Both the position numbers and the translations under genes were made by a program. This document shows, in pieces, positions 34,976 through 43,862 of a stretch of 64,000 nucleotides of DNA; positions within the stretch are counted from its first letter, which is position 1, and each line of letters opens with the position of its first letter. The notes beneath the pieces were generated by a model that saw only the letters and a program-made list of their open reading frames with translations, was not told the DNA's origin and ran no database searches. This DNA comes from Streptomyces sp. JH14 (lineage in GTDB: Bacteria; Actinomycetota; Actinomycetes; Streptomycetales; Streptomycetaceae): the NCBI RefSeq assembly GCF_029428675.1, contig NZ_JAJNEL010000001.1, positions 3,596,001-3,660,000 of the forward strand, written 5' to 3'.

Positions 34976-35635
34976 TCAGCGCCGCTCGGCCTCCAGCCGC
35001 GCCACATAGGCGGCCGCCTGCGAGCGTCGCTCCATGCCCAGCTTGGACAGCAGGCTGGAGACATAGTTCTTGATCGTCTTCTCGGCGAGGTGCAGCCGCT
35101 CGCCGATCACCCGGTTCGTCAGCCCCTCGCCGATCAGGTCGAGGATCCGGCGCTCCTGGTCGGTGAGGGAGGACAGCTTGTCGTCGCTCCGGCTCTTCTT
35201 GCCCTCGCGCAGCCGTTCCAGCACGCGCGCGGTGGCCACGGGATCCAGCAGCGACTTTCCGGCCGCCACGTCCCGTACTGCCGTGAGCAGCTCATTGCCG
35301 CGGATCGCCTTCAGCACATATCCCGACGCGCCCGCCATGATCGCGTCGAAGAGGGCCTCGTCATCGGCGTACGACGTCAGCATCAGGCATTTGATGCTGT
35401 CGTCCTTGGAGCGGATCTCCCGGCAGACCTCCACCCCGCTGCCGTCCGGCAGCCGCACGTCGAGCACCGCCACATCGGGCCGGGTGGCGAGGATGCGGAC
35501 CAGCGCGTCCGCCGCCGTGCCGGCCTCGCCGACGACTTCGATGTCCTGCTCGCACGAGAGCAATTCATGGACGCCCCGTCGGACGACCTCGTGGTCATCC
35601 AGTAGAAAAACGGTGATTTTTCCTTCTTCGCGCAC
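34976..35635 (-). CDS. NarL/DevR-type response regulator (orphan)
   Basis: 219 aa from GTG 35635. Receiver domain (1-about 125) with acidic pair Asp13-Asp14, phospho-acceptor Asp59 in VAVLDVRLPDG, and the conserved Thr/Lys switch (LTSYAD, YVLKAI). C-terminal LuxR-type helix-turn-helix about 155-215 (LTDQERRILDLIGEGLTNRV, then IGERLHLAEKTIKNYVSSLL). The spacing resembles DevR/DosR. No histidine kinase is adjacent. Divergent from the second bkd operon across a 338-nt gap. The GTG has no close ribosome site, so the start is moderately certain. Confidence 0.9.
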   Translation of the reverse strand: MREEGKITVFLLDDHEVVRRGVHELLSCEQDIEVVGEAGTAADALVRILATRPDVAVLDVRLPDGSGVEVCREIRSKDDSIKCLMLTSYADDEALFDAIMAGASGYVLKAIRGNELLTAVRDVAAGKSLLDPVATARVLERLREGKKSRSDDKLSSLTDQERRILDLIGEGLTNRVIGERLHLAEKTIKNYVSSLLSKLGMERRSQAAAYVARLEAERR

Positions 35636-35973
35636 AAATGCAGTCTCACACACTCCCCTCTTCCCTGCCGCTGAACGGCGGGATAACGTGCCGTTGTTCC
35701 GGCGGCCTGCAAGGCTGTTACCAGTGCTGTGACCAGCGAAAGTTCCCGACTTTTTCGATTTACTTGGAAATCCAAGCAAAATCGCAGGTCAGACAGGGTT
35801 TCGTAGTTGTGGGGCGCACTGGGTAACGTGCCTTTGGCAGGACGCTCGCCGGGGCACCTGTCACGCCTGTTCCCGGCCGAGCGGCACCCACCCCGTGCAC
35901 GGGTACGGACACAGGCGAGCCGCACTGGTCTCCCGGCAGACCCCGGGGGCCGGACCGACGGAGGAGCACGCAC
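35636..35973. promoter_or_regulatory. Divergent regulatory region, response regulator and second bkd operon
   Basis: 338 nt without a gene. The middle (about 35745-35820) is strikingly AT-rich for this genome and holds the dyad at 35756-35784. GAGGAG at 35961-35966 is the ribosome site of the E1 alpha gene. The 3' part is ordinary high-GC leader. Confidence 0.5.
35756..35784. promoter_or_regulatory. Large AT-rich dyad upstream of the second bkd operon
   Basis: CGATTT-a-CTTGGA-aa-TCCAAG-ca-AAATCG: inner arms CTTGGA/TCCAAG (35763-35776) and outer arms CGATTT/AAATCG are perfect, with 1- and 2-nt offsets. It looks like an operator for a dimeric regulator; which one is unknown. Confidence 0.5.
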
Positions 35974-37122
35974 GTGACCGTGGAGAGCACTGCCGCGCGC
36001 AAACCGCGACGCAGCAGCAAGCGGACCAGCGCCGCGAGGACGCCACAGAGTTCGGAGCCCGAGCTCGTACAACTGCTGACGCCCGAGGGCGAGCGGGTGG
36101 AGCACCCGGACTACACGATCGACCTGACCGCGGACGAGCTGCGCGGTCTGTACCGGGACATGGTCCTGACCCGGCGCTTCGACGCCGAGGCCACCGCGCT
36201 GCAGCGTCAGGGCGAGCTGGGCCTGTGGGCGTCGCTGCTGGGCCAGGAGGCCGCCCAGATCGGCTCCGGCCGGGCGCTGCGCGACGACGACTATGTCTTC
36301 CCGACCTACCGTGAGCACGGGGTCGCCTGGTGCCGCGGGGTCGACCCGACCAACCTGCTCGGGATGTTCCGCGGTGTGAACCACGGCGGCTGGGACCCGA
36401 ACACCAACAACTTCCACCTGTACACGATCGTCATCGGCTCGCAGACCCTGCACGCCACCGGCTATGCCATGGGCGTCGCCAAGGACGGCGCGGACTCGGC
36501 CGTGATCGCGTACTTCGGTGACGGCGCCTCCAGCCAGGGTGACGTGGCCGAGTCGTTCACCTTCTCCGCGGTCTACAACGCGCCCGTGGTGTTCTTCTGC
36601 CAGAACAACCAGTGGGCGATCTCCGAGCCGACCGAGAAGCAGACCCGGGTGCCGCTCTACCAGCGCGCCCAGGGCTTCGGCTTCCCCGGTGTCCGGGTCG
36701 ACGGCAACGACGTCCTCGCGTGCCTGGCCGTCACCAAGTCGGCGCTCGAGCGGGCCCGCCGGGGCGAGGGTCCCACCCTCGTCGAGGCGTTCACCTACCG
36801 GATGGGCGCGCACACCACCTCCGACGACCCGACGAAGTACCGGGCGGACGAGGAGCGTGCCTCCTGGGAGGCCAAGGACCCGATCCTGCGGCTGCGTACG
36901 TACCTGGAGAAGCAGGAGCTCGCCGACGAGGCGTTCTTCGCCGCGCTGGAGGCCGAGAGCGAGGCTCTCGGCAAGCGGGTCCGGGAAGCGGTGCGGGCCA
37001 TGCCCGACCCGGACCGGATGGCGATCTTCGACCACGCCTACGCCGACGGGAACCCGCTCGTCGACGAGGAGCGTGCCCAGTTCGCCGCCTACCAGGCTTC
37101 GTTCGCCGAGGAGGGCAACTAG
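35974..37122 (+). CDS. bkdA: 2-oxoacid (branched-chain) dehydrogenase E1 alpha subunit, copy 2
   Basis: 382 aa from GTG 35974 with GAGGAG upstream. Basic, probably flexible N-terminus (1-30), then the TPP-dependent E1 alpha fold with GDGASSQGDVAESF (about residue 185) and closing QNNQWAIS (about 210). MGAHTTSDDPTKYR near 280 is the phosphorylation-loop region in homologues. Compared with copy 1 it carries an insert HGGWDPNTNNFHLYT near 140. The pair probably differ in substrate range or timing. Followed by E1 beta after 2 nt. Confidence 0.9.
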   Translation: MTVESTAARKPRRSSKRTSAARTPQSSEPELVQLLTPEGERVEHPDYTIDLTADELRGLYRDMVLTRRFDAEATALQRQGELGLWASLLGQEAAQIGSGRALRDDDYVFPTYREHGVAWCRGVDPTNLLGMFRGVNHGGWDPNTNNFHLYTIVIGSQTLHATGYAMGVAKDGADSAVIAYFGDGASSQGDVAESFTFSAVYNAPVVFFCQNNQWAISEPTEKQTRVPLYQRAQGFGFPGVRVDGNDVLACLAVTKSALERARRGEGPTLVEAFTYRMGAHTTSDDPTKYRADEERASWEAKDPILRLRTYLEKQELADEAFFAALEAESEALGKRVREAVRAMPDPDRMAIFDHAYADGNPLVDEERAQFAAYQASFAEEGN

Positions 37123-37124
37123 TC

Positions 37125-38105
37125 ATGGCCACGCAGAAGATGTCCCTCGCGAAGGCGCTCAACGAGTCGCTGCGCAAGGCCCTCGACACCGACCCCAAGG
37201 TCCTCATCATGGGTGAGGACGTCGGCAAGCTGGGCGGGGTCTTCCGGATCACCGACGGGCTCCAGAAGGACTTCGGCGAGGACCGGGTCATCGACACCCC
37301 GCTCGCCGAGTCCGGCATCGTCGGCACCGCGATCGGTCTGGCCCTGCGCGGCTACCGGCCGATCGTGGAGATCCAGTTCGACGGCTTCGTCTTCCCGGCG
37401 TACGACCAGATCGTCACGCAGCTCGCCAAGATGCACGCCCGCGCGCTCGGCAAGATCAAGCTGCCGGTCGTCGTCCGGATCCCGTACGGCGGCGGCATCG
37501 GCGCCGTCGAGCACCACAGCGAATCGCCCGAGGCCCTGTTCGCGCATGTCGCGGGGTTGAAGGTGGTCTCGCCGTCCAACGCGTCGGACGCCTACTGGAT
37601 GATGCAGCAAGCCGTCCAGAGCAACGACCCGATCATCTTCTTCGAGCCGAAGCGGCGCTACTGGGACAAGGGCGAGGTCGAGACCGACCTCATCCCCGGC
37701 CCGCTGCACAAGGCCGCGACGGTACGGGAGGGCTCCGACCTCACCCTCGTCGCGTACGGCCCGATGGTGAAGGTCTGCCTGGAGGCGGCCGCGGCCGCCC
37801 AGGAGGAGGGCAAGTCGATCGAGGTCCTGGACCTGCGGTCGATGTCCCCGATCGACTTCGACACCGTCCAGGCGTCGGTCGAGAAGACCGGCCGGCTGGT
37901 CGTGGTCCACGAGGCGCCGGTGTTCTACGGCTCCGGGGCCGAGATCGCCGCCCGCATCACGGAGCGGTGCTTCTACCATCTCGAAGCACCGGTGCTCCGG
38001 GTCGGCGGCTATCACGCCCCGTATCCGCCGGCGCGGCTCGAGGACGAGTACCTGCCGGGCCTGGACCGCGTGCTCGACGCCGTCGACCGCTCGCTGGCGT
38101 ACTGA
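37125..38105 (+). CDS. bkdB: 2-oxoacid (branched-chain) dehydrogenase E1 beta subunit, copy 2
   Basis: 326 aa from ATG 37125; the longer frame upstream is antiphase to E1 alpha and not used. MGEDVGKLGGVFRITDGL (about 29), DTPLAESGIVGTAIGLAL and VRIPYGGGIGAVEHHSES (about 115) are family landmarks, and VVVHEAPVFYGSGAEIAA marks the C-terminal domain. Highly similar in pattern to copy 1, without its extra N-terminal 16 residues. Confidence 0.92.
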   Translation: MATQKMSLAKALNESLRKALDTDPKVLIMGEDVGKLGGVFRITDGLQKDFGEDRVIDTPLAESGIVGTAIGLALRGYRPIVEIQFDGFVFPAYDQIVTQLAKMHARALGKIKLPVVVRIPYGGGIGAVEHHSESPEALFAHVAGLKVVSPSNASDAYWMMQQAVQSNDPIIFFEPKRRYWDKGEVETDLIPGPLHKAATVREGSDLTLVAYGPMVKVCLEAAAAAQEEGKSIEVLDLRSMSPIDFDTVQASVEKTGRLVVVHEAPVFYGSGAEIAARITERCFYHLEAPVLRVGGYHAPYPPARLEDEYLPGLDRVLDAVDRSLAY

Positions 38106-38116
38106 GGAGAGGGGTC

Positions 38117-39535
38117 GTGACGACGATGACCGAAACGTCTGCTCGCTTCCGTGAGTTCAAGATGCCCGACGTGGGCGAGGGACTGACCGAGGCCGAGATC
38201 CTCAAGTGGTACGTCCAGCCCGGCGACACCGTCTCCGACGGCCAGGTCGTGTGCGAGGTCGAGACCGCGAAGGCGGCCGTGGAACTGCCGATCCCGTTCG
38301 ACGGAGTGGTGCACGAGCTGCGCTTCCCCGAGGGCACGACCGTCGACGTCGGCCAGGTGATCATCGCGGTGGACGTGGCACCGGGCAGCACCGAGGCGCC
38401 GGCTCCGGAGGCCGCTCCCGTCGCCGAACCGGAGGCCGAGCCCGAAGAGCCGAAGGGCCGCCAGCCGGTGCTGGTGGGTTACGGCGTGGCCGAGTCCTCC
38501 ACCAAGCGGCGTGCCCGCAAGGGTGACGGGACGGCCGCCCCGGTGGCCGCGGCCGCCGGGATACAGGGCGAGCTCAACGGCCGCGGACACGCTGCCGCCC
38601 CCGCCGTCGCTCCGGCTGCCGTGCCCGTTCCTGCGAGCCGCCCGCTCGCCAAGCCGCCGGTGCGCAAGCTGGCGAAGGACCTCGGTATCGATCTGGCGAC
38701 GGTCGTCCCGACCGGTCCGGACGGGATCATCACCCGCGAGGACGTGCACGCGGCGGCCGTGCCCGTACCGGCGCAGGCACAGGTACCCGTGCCCGCTCCC
38801 GCGGCACCTGTCGCGGCGGTCTCCGAACCGGGTGTTCGGGAGACCCGTATCCCGGTCAAGGGCGTGCGGAAGGCCATCGCGCAGGCGATGGTCGGCAGCG
38901 CGTTCACGGCTCCGCATGTCACCGAGTTCGTGACGGTCGACGTCACGCGCACGATGAAGCTCGTGGCGGAGCTCAAGGACGACAAGGACATGGCGGGGGT
39001 CCGGGTCAACCCGCTCCTGATCATCGCCAAGGCACTCCTGGTCGCGATCAAGCGGAACCCGGAGGTCAACGCCGCCTGGGACGAGGCCAACCAGGAGATC
39101 GTGCAGAAGCACTACGTGAACCTGGGCATCGCGGCCGCCACCCCGCGCGGTCTGATCGTGCCGAACATCAAGGACGCGCACGACAAGACCCTGCCCCAGC
39201 TCGCCGCGGCACTGGGCGAACTGGTCACCACGGCACGCGAGGGCAGGACGTCCCCCGCGGCTATGGCGGGCGGCACGGTGACGATCACCAACGTCGGCGT
39301 CTTCGGCGTCGACACGGGCACGCCGATCCTGAACCCGGGCGAGTCCGCGATCCTCGCGGTCGGCGCGATCAAGCTGCAGCCGTGGGTCCACAAGGGCAAG
39401 GTGAAGCCTCGTCAGGTCACCACGCTGGCACTGTCGTTCGACCACCGTCTGGTCGACGGCGAGCTCGGCTCGAAGGTGCTCGCCGATGTCGCGGCGATCC
39501 TGGAACAGCCCAAGCGGCTGATCACCTGGGCGTAA
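38117..39535 (+). CDS. bkdC: 2-oxoacid dehydrogenase E2 dihydrolipoyl acyltransferase, copy 2
   Basis: 472 aa from GTG 38117 (GAGGAG 7 nt upstream; ATG 38126 possible). Single lipoyl domain with Lys52 in EVETAKAAVEL, subunit-binding domain (PPVRKLAKDLGIDLATV, about 180), Ala/Pro linkers and the acyltransferase domain ending in FDHRLVDGE with the catalytic His/Asp. A very strong terminator follows, so the operon is E1 alpha-E1 beta-E2 only, again without E3. Confidence 0.92.
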   Translation: MTTMTETSARFREFKMPDVGEGLTEAEILKWYVQPGDTVSDGQVVCEVETAKAAVELPIPFDGVVHELRFPEGTTVDVGQVIIAVDVAPGSTEAPAPEAAPVAEPEAEPEEPKGRQPVLVGYGVAESSTKRRARKGDGTAAPVAAAAGIQGELNGRGHAAAPAVAPAAVPVPASRPLAKPPVRKLAKDLGIDLATVVPTGPDGIITREDVHAAAVPVPAQAQVPVPAPAAPVAAVSEPGVRETRIPVKGVRKAIAQAMVGSAFTAPHVTEFVTVDVTRTMKLVAELKDDKDMAGVRVNPLLIIAKALLVAIKRNPEVNAAWDEANQEIVQKHYVNLGIAAATPRGLIVPNIKDAHDKTLPQLAAALGELVTTAREGRTSPAAMAGGTVTITNVGVFGVDTGTPILNPGESAILAVGAIKLQPWVHKGKVKPRQVTTLALSFDHRLVDGELGSKVLADVAAILEQPKRLITWA

Positions 39536-39550
39536 CACCCCGCGTACGCC

Positions 39551-39589
39551 GAAGGGGCCGGTGGCACTGCCAGTGCCACCGGCCCCTTC
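39551..39589. terminator. Terminator between bkd copy 2 and dac gene
   Basis: An almost uninterrupted palindrome: GAAGGGGCCGGTGGCACTG (39551-39569) is complementary to 39571-39589 with a single central base, giving a stem of about 17 bp with a small loop. Serves the convergent genes ending at 39535 and 39613. Confidence 0.9.
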
Positions 39590-39612
39590 TGCCTACCCGC
39601 CTGGGCGTGGTG

Positions 39613-40542
39613 CTACAGGCCCCTTCGGATGCTCCGGGGAACGTCCTTCTTGAAGCCGTAGTCCATGAGCTTCTTCGCGTCCGCCGTCCGGGTCGTCTCG
39701 GACGTGGAGGCGAGGACGGTGCCGATGACCGTCCTGCCGTTCCGGGTCGCGGCGAAGACCAGGCAGTACTTGGCCGTCGGGCCGGATCCGGTCTTCACGC
39801 CGATCGCACCGCTGTAGGTGCCGAGCAGCTTGTTGGTGTTGGTCCACGACATGTAGCGGTAACCGCCGCTCTTCGTGGTGACCTTCTGCCTGGTCGACCT
39901 CGTCTTCACGACCGTGCGGAACGTCGCGTTCTTCATCGCGCTGCTGGCGATCTTCGTCAGGTCGCGCGGCGTCGAGTAGTTCGAGCCATTCCCTATGCCG
40001 TCGAACGAGTCGAAGTGCGTGTTCTTCAGGCCGAGGGACGTGGCGGAGGCGTTCATCTTGCCGATGAACGACTTCACGCGGGCCGCGCGGGTGGAGCCGG
40101 TGCCGAACTTGTCGGCGAGGGCGTACGCGGCATCGCAGCCGGACGGCAGCATCAGACCGTACAGAAGCTGGCGGACGGTGACCTTGTCGCCGACGATCAG
40201 GTGGGCCGACGAGGCGCCCTTGGAGACGATGTAGTCGCTGTACGCCTGCTGGATCGTGACCTTGGAATCCAGGTTGAGGTTCTTCTGCGCCAGGACCACC
40301 TTGGCCGTCATGATCTTGGTGGTGGAACCGGTGGAGCGACGGGTGTCCGCGGCCTTGGTGAACAGGGTCGTCGCGGTGCCGTCGTCCATCACGAAGCCGC
40401 CCTTGGCGACGATCGTGGGTGTGGGCGGCGTAGCGGCCTGCGCCGCGGTGGCGAACACGCTGCCCGTGAGGACGGCGCCCGCGGTCAGAGCCACGGTGGC
40501 GGCGGCGGATGCGCGACGTGTTCCCTTGATTCCGATTTTCAA
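39613..40542 (-). CDS. Secreted D-alanyl-D-alanine carboxypeptidase (S11 family)
   Basis: 309 aa from a TTG start at 40542, chosen because GGAG lies 8 nt upstream and a classic signal peptide follows (basic KIGIKGTRRAS, hydrophobic core, cleavage at about AQA-AT, residue 36). Active-site motifs are SxxK (Ser73-Thr-Thr-Lys76), SGC at 134-136 in the SxN place (an S-x-C variant also known in Streptomyces K15-type enzymes) and KTG near 255. It trims terminal D-Ala from peptidoglycan stems. No C-terminal membrane anchor is seen, so it may be released. Confidence 0.9.
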   Translation of the reverse strand: MKIGIKGTRRASAAATVALTAGAVLTGSVFATAAQAATPPTPTIVAKGGFVMDDGTATTLFTKAADTRRSTGSTTKIMTAKVVLAQKNLNLDSKVTIQQAYSDYIVSKGASSAHLIVGDKVTVRQLLYGLMLPSGCDAAYALADKFGTGSTRAARVKSFIGKMNASATSLGLKNTHFDSFDGIGNGSNYSTPRDLTKIASSAMKNATFRTVVKTRSTRQKVTTKSGGYRYMSWTNTNKLLGTYSGAIGVKTGSGPTAKYCLVFAATRNGRTVIGTVLASTSETTRTADAKKLMDYGFKKDVPRSIRRGL

Positions 40543-40739
40543 TTCGAACGCTCCAAATGCCCCTGGAATGCGGCTACATAAGGGTGCCGCTCGGTGGTGA
40601 GACTCATGAGGCAGGGCGATGGATGTACCGAAACATGGGGTGATTTCGGGAACGTTGCCGGGGCGGCGCCGGGGGCGGTGCCCGTCCGGATGGCGGATCG
40701 GCGCGGCGCATGTGTCCATGTTGTATCTATGCTGTGTGC

Positions 40740-41447
40740 ATGCCTGCCGCACCCCCCGTCGTGAAGCGCTCGATGGAGCGCCCCGTGAAGTCCGCTGCGA
40801 AGCCGGCCGGCAAGCAGCCGCCCGCCGCCGAGCGCGTCTACACCCACATCAAGGAGGCGGTGCTCGACCGCCGTTACGAGGGCGGGACGCTGCTGACCGA
40901 AGGGGATCTCGCAGAGGCCGTCGGCGTCTCCCGCACGCCGGTGCGCGAGGCGCTGCTGCGGCTGGAGGTCGAGGGGCTGATCAAGCTCTATCCGAAGAAG
41001 GGGGCCCTGGTGCTCGCCGTCTCCGCGCAGGAGATCTCGGACGTGGTGGAGACCCGGCTGCTCGTCGAGGAGTTCGCCGCCCGCAAGGCCGTGCCCGCCT
41101 CCGCGAAGCTGATCGCCCGGCTGGAGGAGCTGCTCGAGGAGCAGCGGCGGCAGGTGGAGGCCGGGGATCTCGCCGCCGTGTCGGTCGCGGACCGCTGCTT
41201 CCACGCCGAGATCGTGCGCCACGCGGGCAACAACATCCTGTCGCGCCTCTACGACCAGCTGCGCGACCGGCAGCTGCGGATGGGGGTCGCCGTGATGGAG
41301 GCGCACCCGGGCAGGATCGCCGCCAACATCGCCGAGCACGGTGAGCTGCTGGAAGCGATCAGAGCCGGTGACGCCGACGGCGCCGCGCAGGTCGTGCGGC
41401 GCCATGTCAGCCGGGTCAAGGTGCTGGTCCGGGGTGAGGACCGGTGA
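40740..41447 (+). CDS. GntR-family (FadR/FCD subfamily) regulator
   Basis: 235 aa from ATG 40740. Winged helix-turn-helix about 30-95 (LLTEGDLAEAVGVSRTPVRE, then ALLRLEVEGLI) and an all-helical FCD effector domain with metal-site-type His residues (CFHAEIVRHAGN, AEHGELLEAI). TATGCT ends 6 nt before the ATG and no ribosome site is present, so the mRNA may be leaderless. Its stop overlaps the MFS gene start (GTGA), suggesting it controls that transporter. Confidence 0.9.
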   Translation: MPAAPPVVKRSMERPVKSAAKPAGKQPPAAERVYTHIKEAVLDRRYEGGTLLTEGDLAEAVGVSRTPVREALLRLEVEGLIKLYPKKGALVLAVSAQEISDVVETRLLVEEFAARKAVPASAKLIARLEELLEEQRRQVEAGDLAAVSVADRCFHAEIVRHAGNNILSRLYDQLRDRQLRMGVAVMEAHPGRIAANIAEHGELLEAIRAGDADGAAQVVRRHVSRVKVLVRGEDR

Positions 41448-42754
41448 GCTCTGCCGGTGCCCCCACCCTGTCCCTGCCCGGTGACCCGCCCGGCGGCCGG
41501 CGTGCCGCCCGGGTCTGGGGCATCGGTGTCGCCGTCTACTTCGTGGCGATCATCTTCCGTACGAGCCTCGGAGTCGCCGGCCTGGACGCCGCCGACCGGT
41601 TCGGCATCAACGCCTCCGCCCTGTCGACGTTCTCCATCCTTCAGCTGCTCGTCTACGCGGGCATGCAGATACCGGTCGGCCTGCTGGTCGACCGGTTCGG
41701 CACCAAGAAGGTCCTCACCACCGGGGCCGTCCTGTTCACCATCGGGCAGCTCGGCTTCGCGCTCTCCCCGTCCTACGGCGCTGCGCTGGCCTCCCGGGCG
41801 CTGCTCGGCTGCGGCGACGCCATGACGTTCATCAGTGTGCTCAGGCTCGGCGCCCGCTGGTTCCCGGCCCGGCGCGGACCGCTGATCGGCCAGGTCGCCG
41901 CGCTCTTCGGCATGGCGGGCAACCTCGTCTCGACGCTCTTCATCGCCCGCGCCCTGCACGGCTTCGGCTGGACCGCCACGTTCGCGGGCAGCGCGATGGC
42001 CGGCGTCGTGGTGCTGGTGCTGCTGCTCCTCTTCCTGAAGGACCACCCGGAGGGGCATGAGCCGCCGCCCGTCGAGCACACCGGCGCCGCGTACGTACGC
42101 AGGCAGATTGCGGCCTCGTGGCGGGAGCCGGGCACCCGGCTCGGGATGTGGGTGCACTTCACCACGCAGTTCCCGGCCATGGTGTTCCTGCTGCTGTGGG
42201 GGATGCCGTTCCTGGTGGAGGCGGAGGGGCTGAGCCGGTCCACCGCCGGGGAGCTGCTCACCCTGGTGGTGCTCTCCAACATGGCCGTCGGCCTCGTCTA
42301 TGGGCAGATCATCGCCCGCCACCATGCCGCGCGCGCCCCGCTGGCCCTCGGCACGGTCGTGGTGACCGCCGCCCTGTGGGCATCGGCCATCCTGTACCCG
42401 GGCGACCATGCGCCGATGTGGCTGCTGATCACCCTCTGCACGGTGCTCGGCGCCTGCGGTCCCGCCTCGATGATCGGCTTCGACTTCGCGCGCCCGGCCA
42501 ATCCGCCGGAGCGGCAGGGCACCGCCTCGGGGATCGTCAACATGGGCGGCTTCACGGCCTCGATGACCACCCTGTTCGCCGTCGGAGTGCTGCTCGACGC
42601 CACGGGCGACGACTACCGCATCGCGTTCGCCTCCGTCTTCGTGCTGGAGGCGCTCGGGGTCGTGCAGATTCTGCGGCTGCACGCCCGCGCCACGCGCCGG
42701 GAGCGGAGCCACCATGTGATCAGCCGTGTGGAGGCCGTGCACGTACCCGCGTGA
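41444..42754 (+). CDS. Major facilitator superfamily transporter
   Basis: 436 aa with about 12 membrane helices in two halves split by a cytoplasmic loop near residues 195-225. The MFS signature between helices 2 and 3 is present as GLLVDRFGTKKVL (about 85-97). The overall type resembles anion:cation or sugar-phosphate-like symporters, but the substrate is unclear. Co-transcribed with the overlapping GntR gene; FCD-type regulators usually sense organic acids, which hints at an organic acid substrate. Confidence 0.88.
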   Translation: MSSAGAPTLSLPGDPPGGRRAARVWGIGVAVYFVAIIFRTSLGVAGLDAADRFGINASALSTFSILQLLVYAGMQIPVGLLVDRFGTKKVLTTGAVLFTIGQLGFALSPSYGAALASRALLGCGDAMTFISVLRLGARWFPARRGPLIGQVAALFGMAGNLVSTLFIARALHGFGWTATFAGSAMAGVVVLVLLLLFLKDHPEGHEPPPVEHTGAAYVRRQIAASWREPGTRLGMWVHFTTQFPAMVFLLLWGMPFLVEAEGLSRSTAGELLTLVVLSNMAVGLVYGQIIARHHAARAPLALGTVVVTAALWASAILYPGDHAPMWLLITLCTVLGACGPASMIGFDFARPANPPERQGTASGIVNMGGFTASMTTLFAVGVLLDATGDDYRIAFASVFVLEALGVVQILRLHARATRRERSHHVISRVEAVHVPA

Positions 42755-42763
42755 CCGCTGCGG

Positions 42764-42822
42764 CGGCCGGCTCGGCGGCGCGCCCGTCTCCTCGTCCCAC
42801 GAAACGACGGGCGCCGCCGGCC
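42764..42822. terminator. Terminator between MFS and MDMPI genes
   Basis: A long GC-rich imperfect hairpin: GGCCGG, GGCGGC and GCCCGTC (42765-42788) pair with GACGGGC, GCCGCC and GGCC (42806-42822), with small bulges and a loop rich in TCC/CACGAAA. Confidence 0.55.
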
Positions 42823-42855
42823 CTTCCGGCTGTTACGGCGTGACGGTGCCGGACG

Positions 42856-43680
42856 TCACGGCGTCACGGCGAAGTTCTGCAGGATCGCCGCGGCCAGCTC
42901 CTGGTCGCCCTCGGTCTTGATGCGGTCCGCGACCGCCGACAGCCGCACCCGCCCGCAGGCCAGCCGGACGTACGTCTCCCAGTCCATCGACAGCGTCACC
43001 GCGGGACCCAACGACGGCGCTCCGTCCACGGAGCCATGGCCGTCCGCGTCGACCCTGACCGTGCGCATGAACTCCACCGGCCCGTGCACATCGAGCACGA
43101 CTGCCGACTGAGGCGGTGCGCCGGCGTCCTTGGCGACCACCTTCGGCAGCGCGGCGAGCAGGACGTCCCGGGTGATGGTGGCTCCGGGGGAGTCCAGATT
43201 GCCGGGCTGTCCCAGCGACGCCCGCAGGTCCTGCTCGTGCACCCAGACGTCGAAGGCCCGCATCCGCAGCGCCAGTTCCAGGGTCTGCTCGGCGCCGAGC
43301 GGCGCCCTGGTCATGGTCTCCGGATCACGCGCCTCGTTCCGCAGCTGACGGGAGCGGCGGATGATCGTGTACTCCAGCTCGGAGGTCATCTCGGGTGCGG
43401 TGTGGTGGCGCCGCACATCGACCTGCATCTCCATGTAGCGGGTGAACTCGTTCTGTACGTGGTAGAGATCGCGCGGCAGCGTGTGGATCGGCCGCGGATC
43501 GCCGAGCTGCTCGCACTCCATGCCGATGACGTGCGAGACGATGTCACGCACCGACCAACCGGGGCACGGTGTACGACGGTTCCACTCCCCCTCGGGGAGC
43601 GGCTTCACCAGCTCGGCTATCGACTCGACGGAGTGGGTCCAGGCATCGGCGTAGGTCTGGAGGATGGGATGGACGGTCAC
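42856..43680 (-). CDS. Maleylpyruvate isomerase (mycothiol-dependent) family protein
   Basis: 274 aa of the MDMPI type. The N-terminal DinB-like four-helix domain (1-about 165: WNRRTPCPGWSVRDIVSHV, RAFDVWVHEQDLR) has the His residues that bind zinc and mycothiol in relatives. The C-terminus (about 180-265) is the small alpha/beta MDMPI-C domain. Most members have unknown substrates: isomerase, conjugation or detoxification are all possible. Monocistronic, divergent from the nitrilase gene. Confidence 0.85.
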   Translation of the reverse strand: MTVHPILQTYADAWTHSVESIAELVKPLPEGEWNRRTPCPGWSVRDIVSHVIGMECEQLGDPRPIHTLPRDLYHVQNEFTRYMEMQVDVRRHHTAPEMTSELEYTIIRRSRQLRNEARDPETMTRAPLGAEQTLELALRMRAFDVWVHEQDLRASLGQPGNLDSPGATITRDVLLAALPKVVAKDAGAPPQSAVVLDVHGPVEFMRTVRVDADGHGSVDGAPSLGPAVTLSMDWETYVRLACGRVRLSAVADRIKTEGDQELAAAILQNFAVTP

Positions 43681-43862
43681 GGGACCCCTCGTGCGGTTCT
43701 GCGGTGCATGGGCTGGACTGCGGGCGCGGTCGGCGGGCGGCGGCTGCGGGCTGCGTGGGAGGTTCGGTCGCTAAGTTACGCTGCGAGCAGGCACCCCGGC
43801 AGTGCTTTCGTGTGACGATCGTAGGCCCGCGTTGACGGCTCGAATGCCAGGACGGTGGTAGT

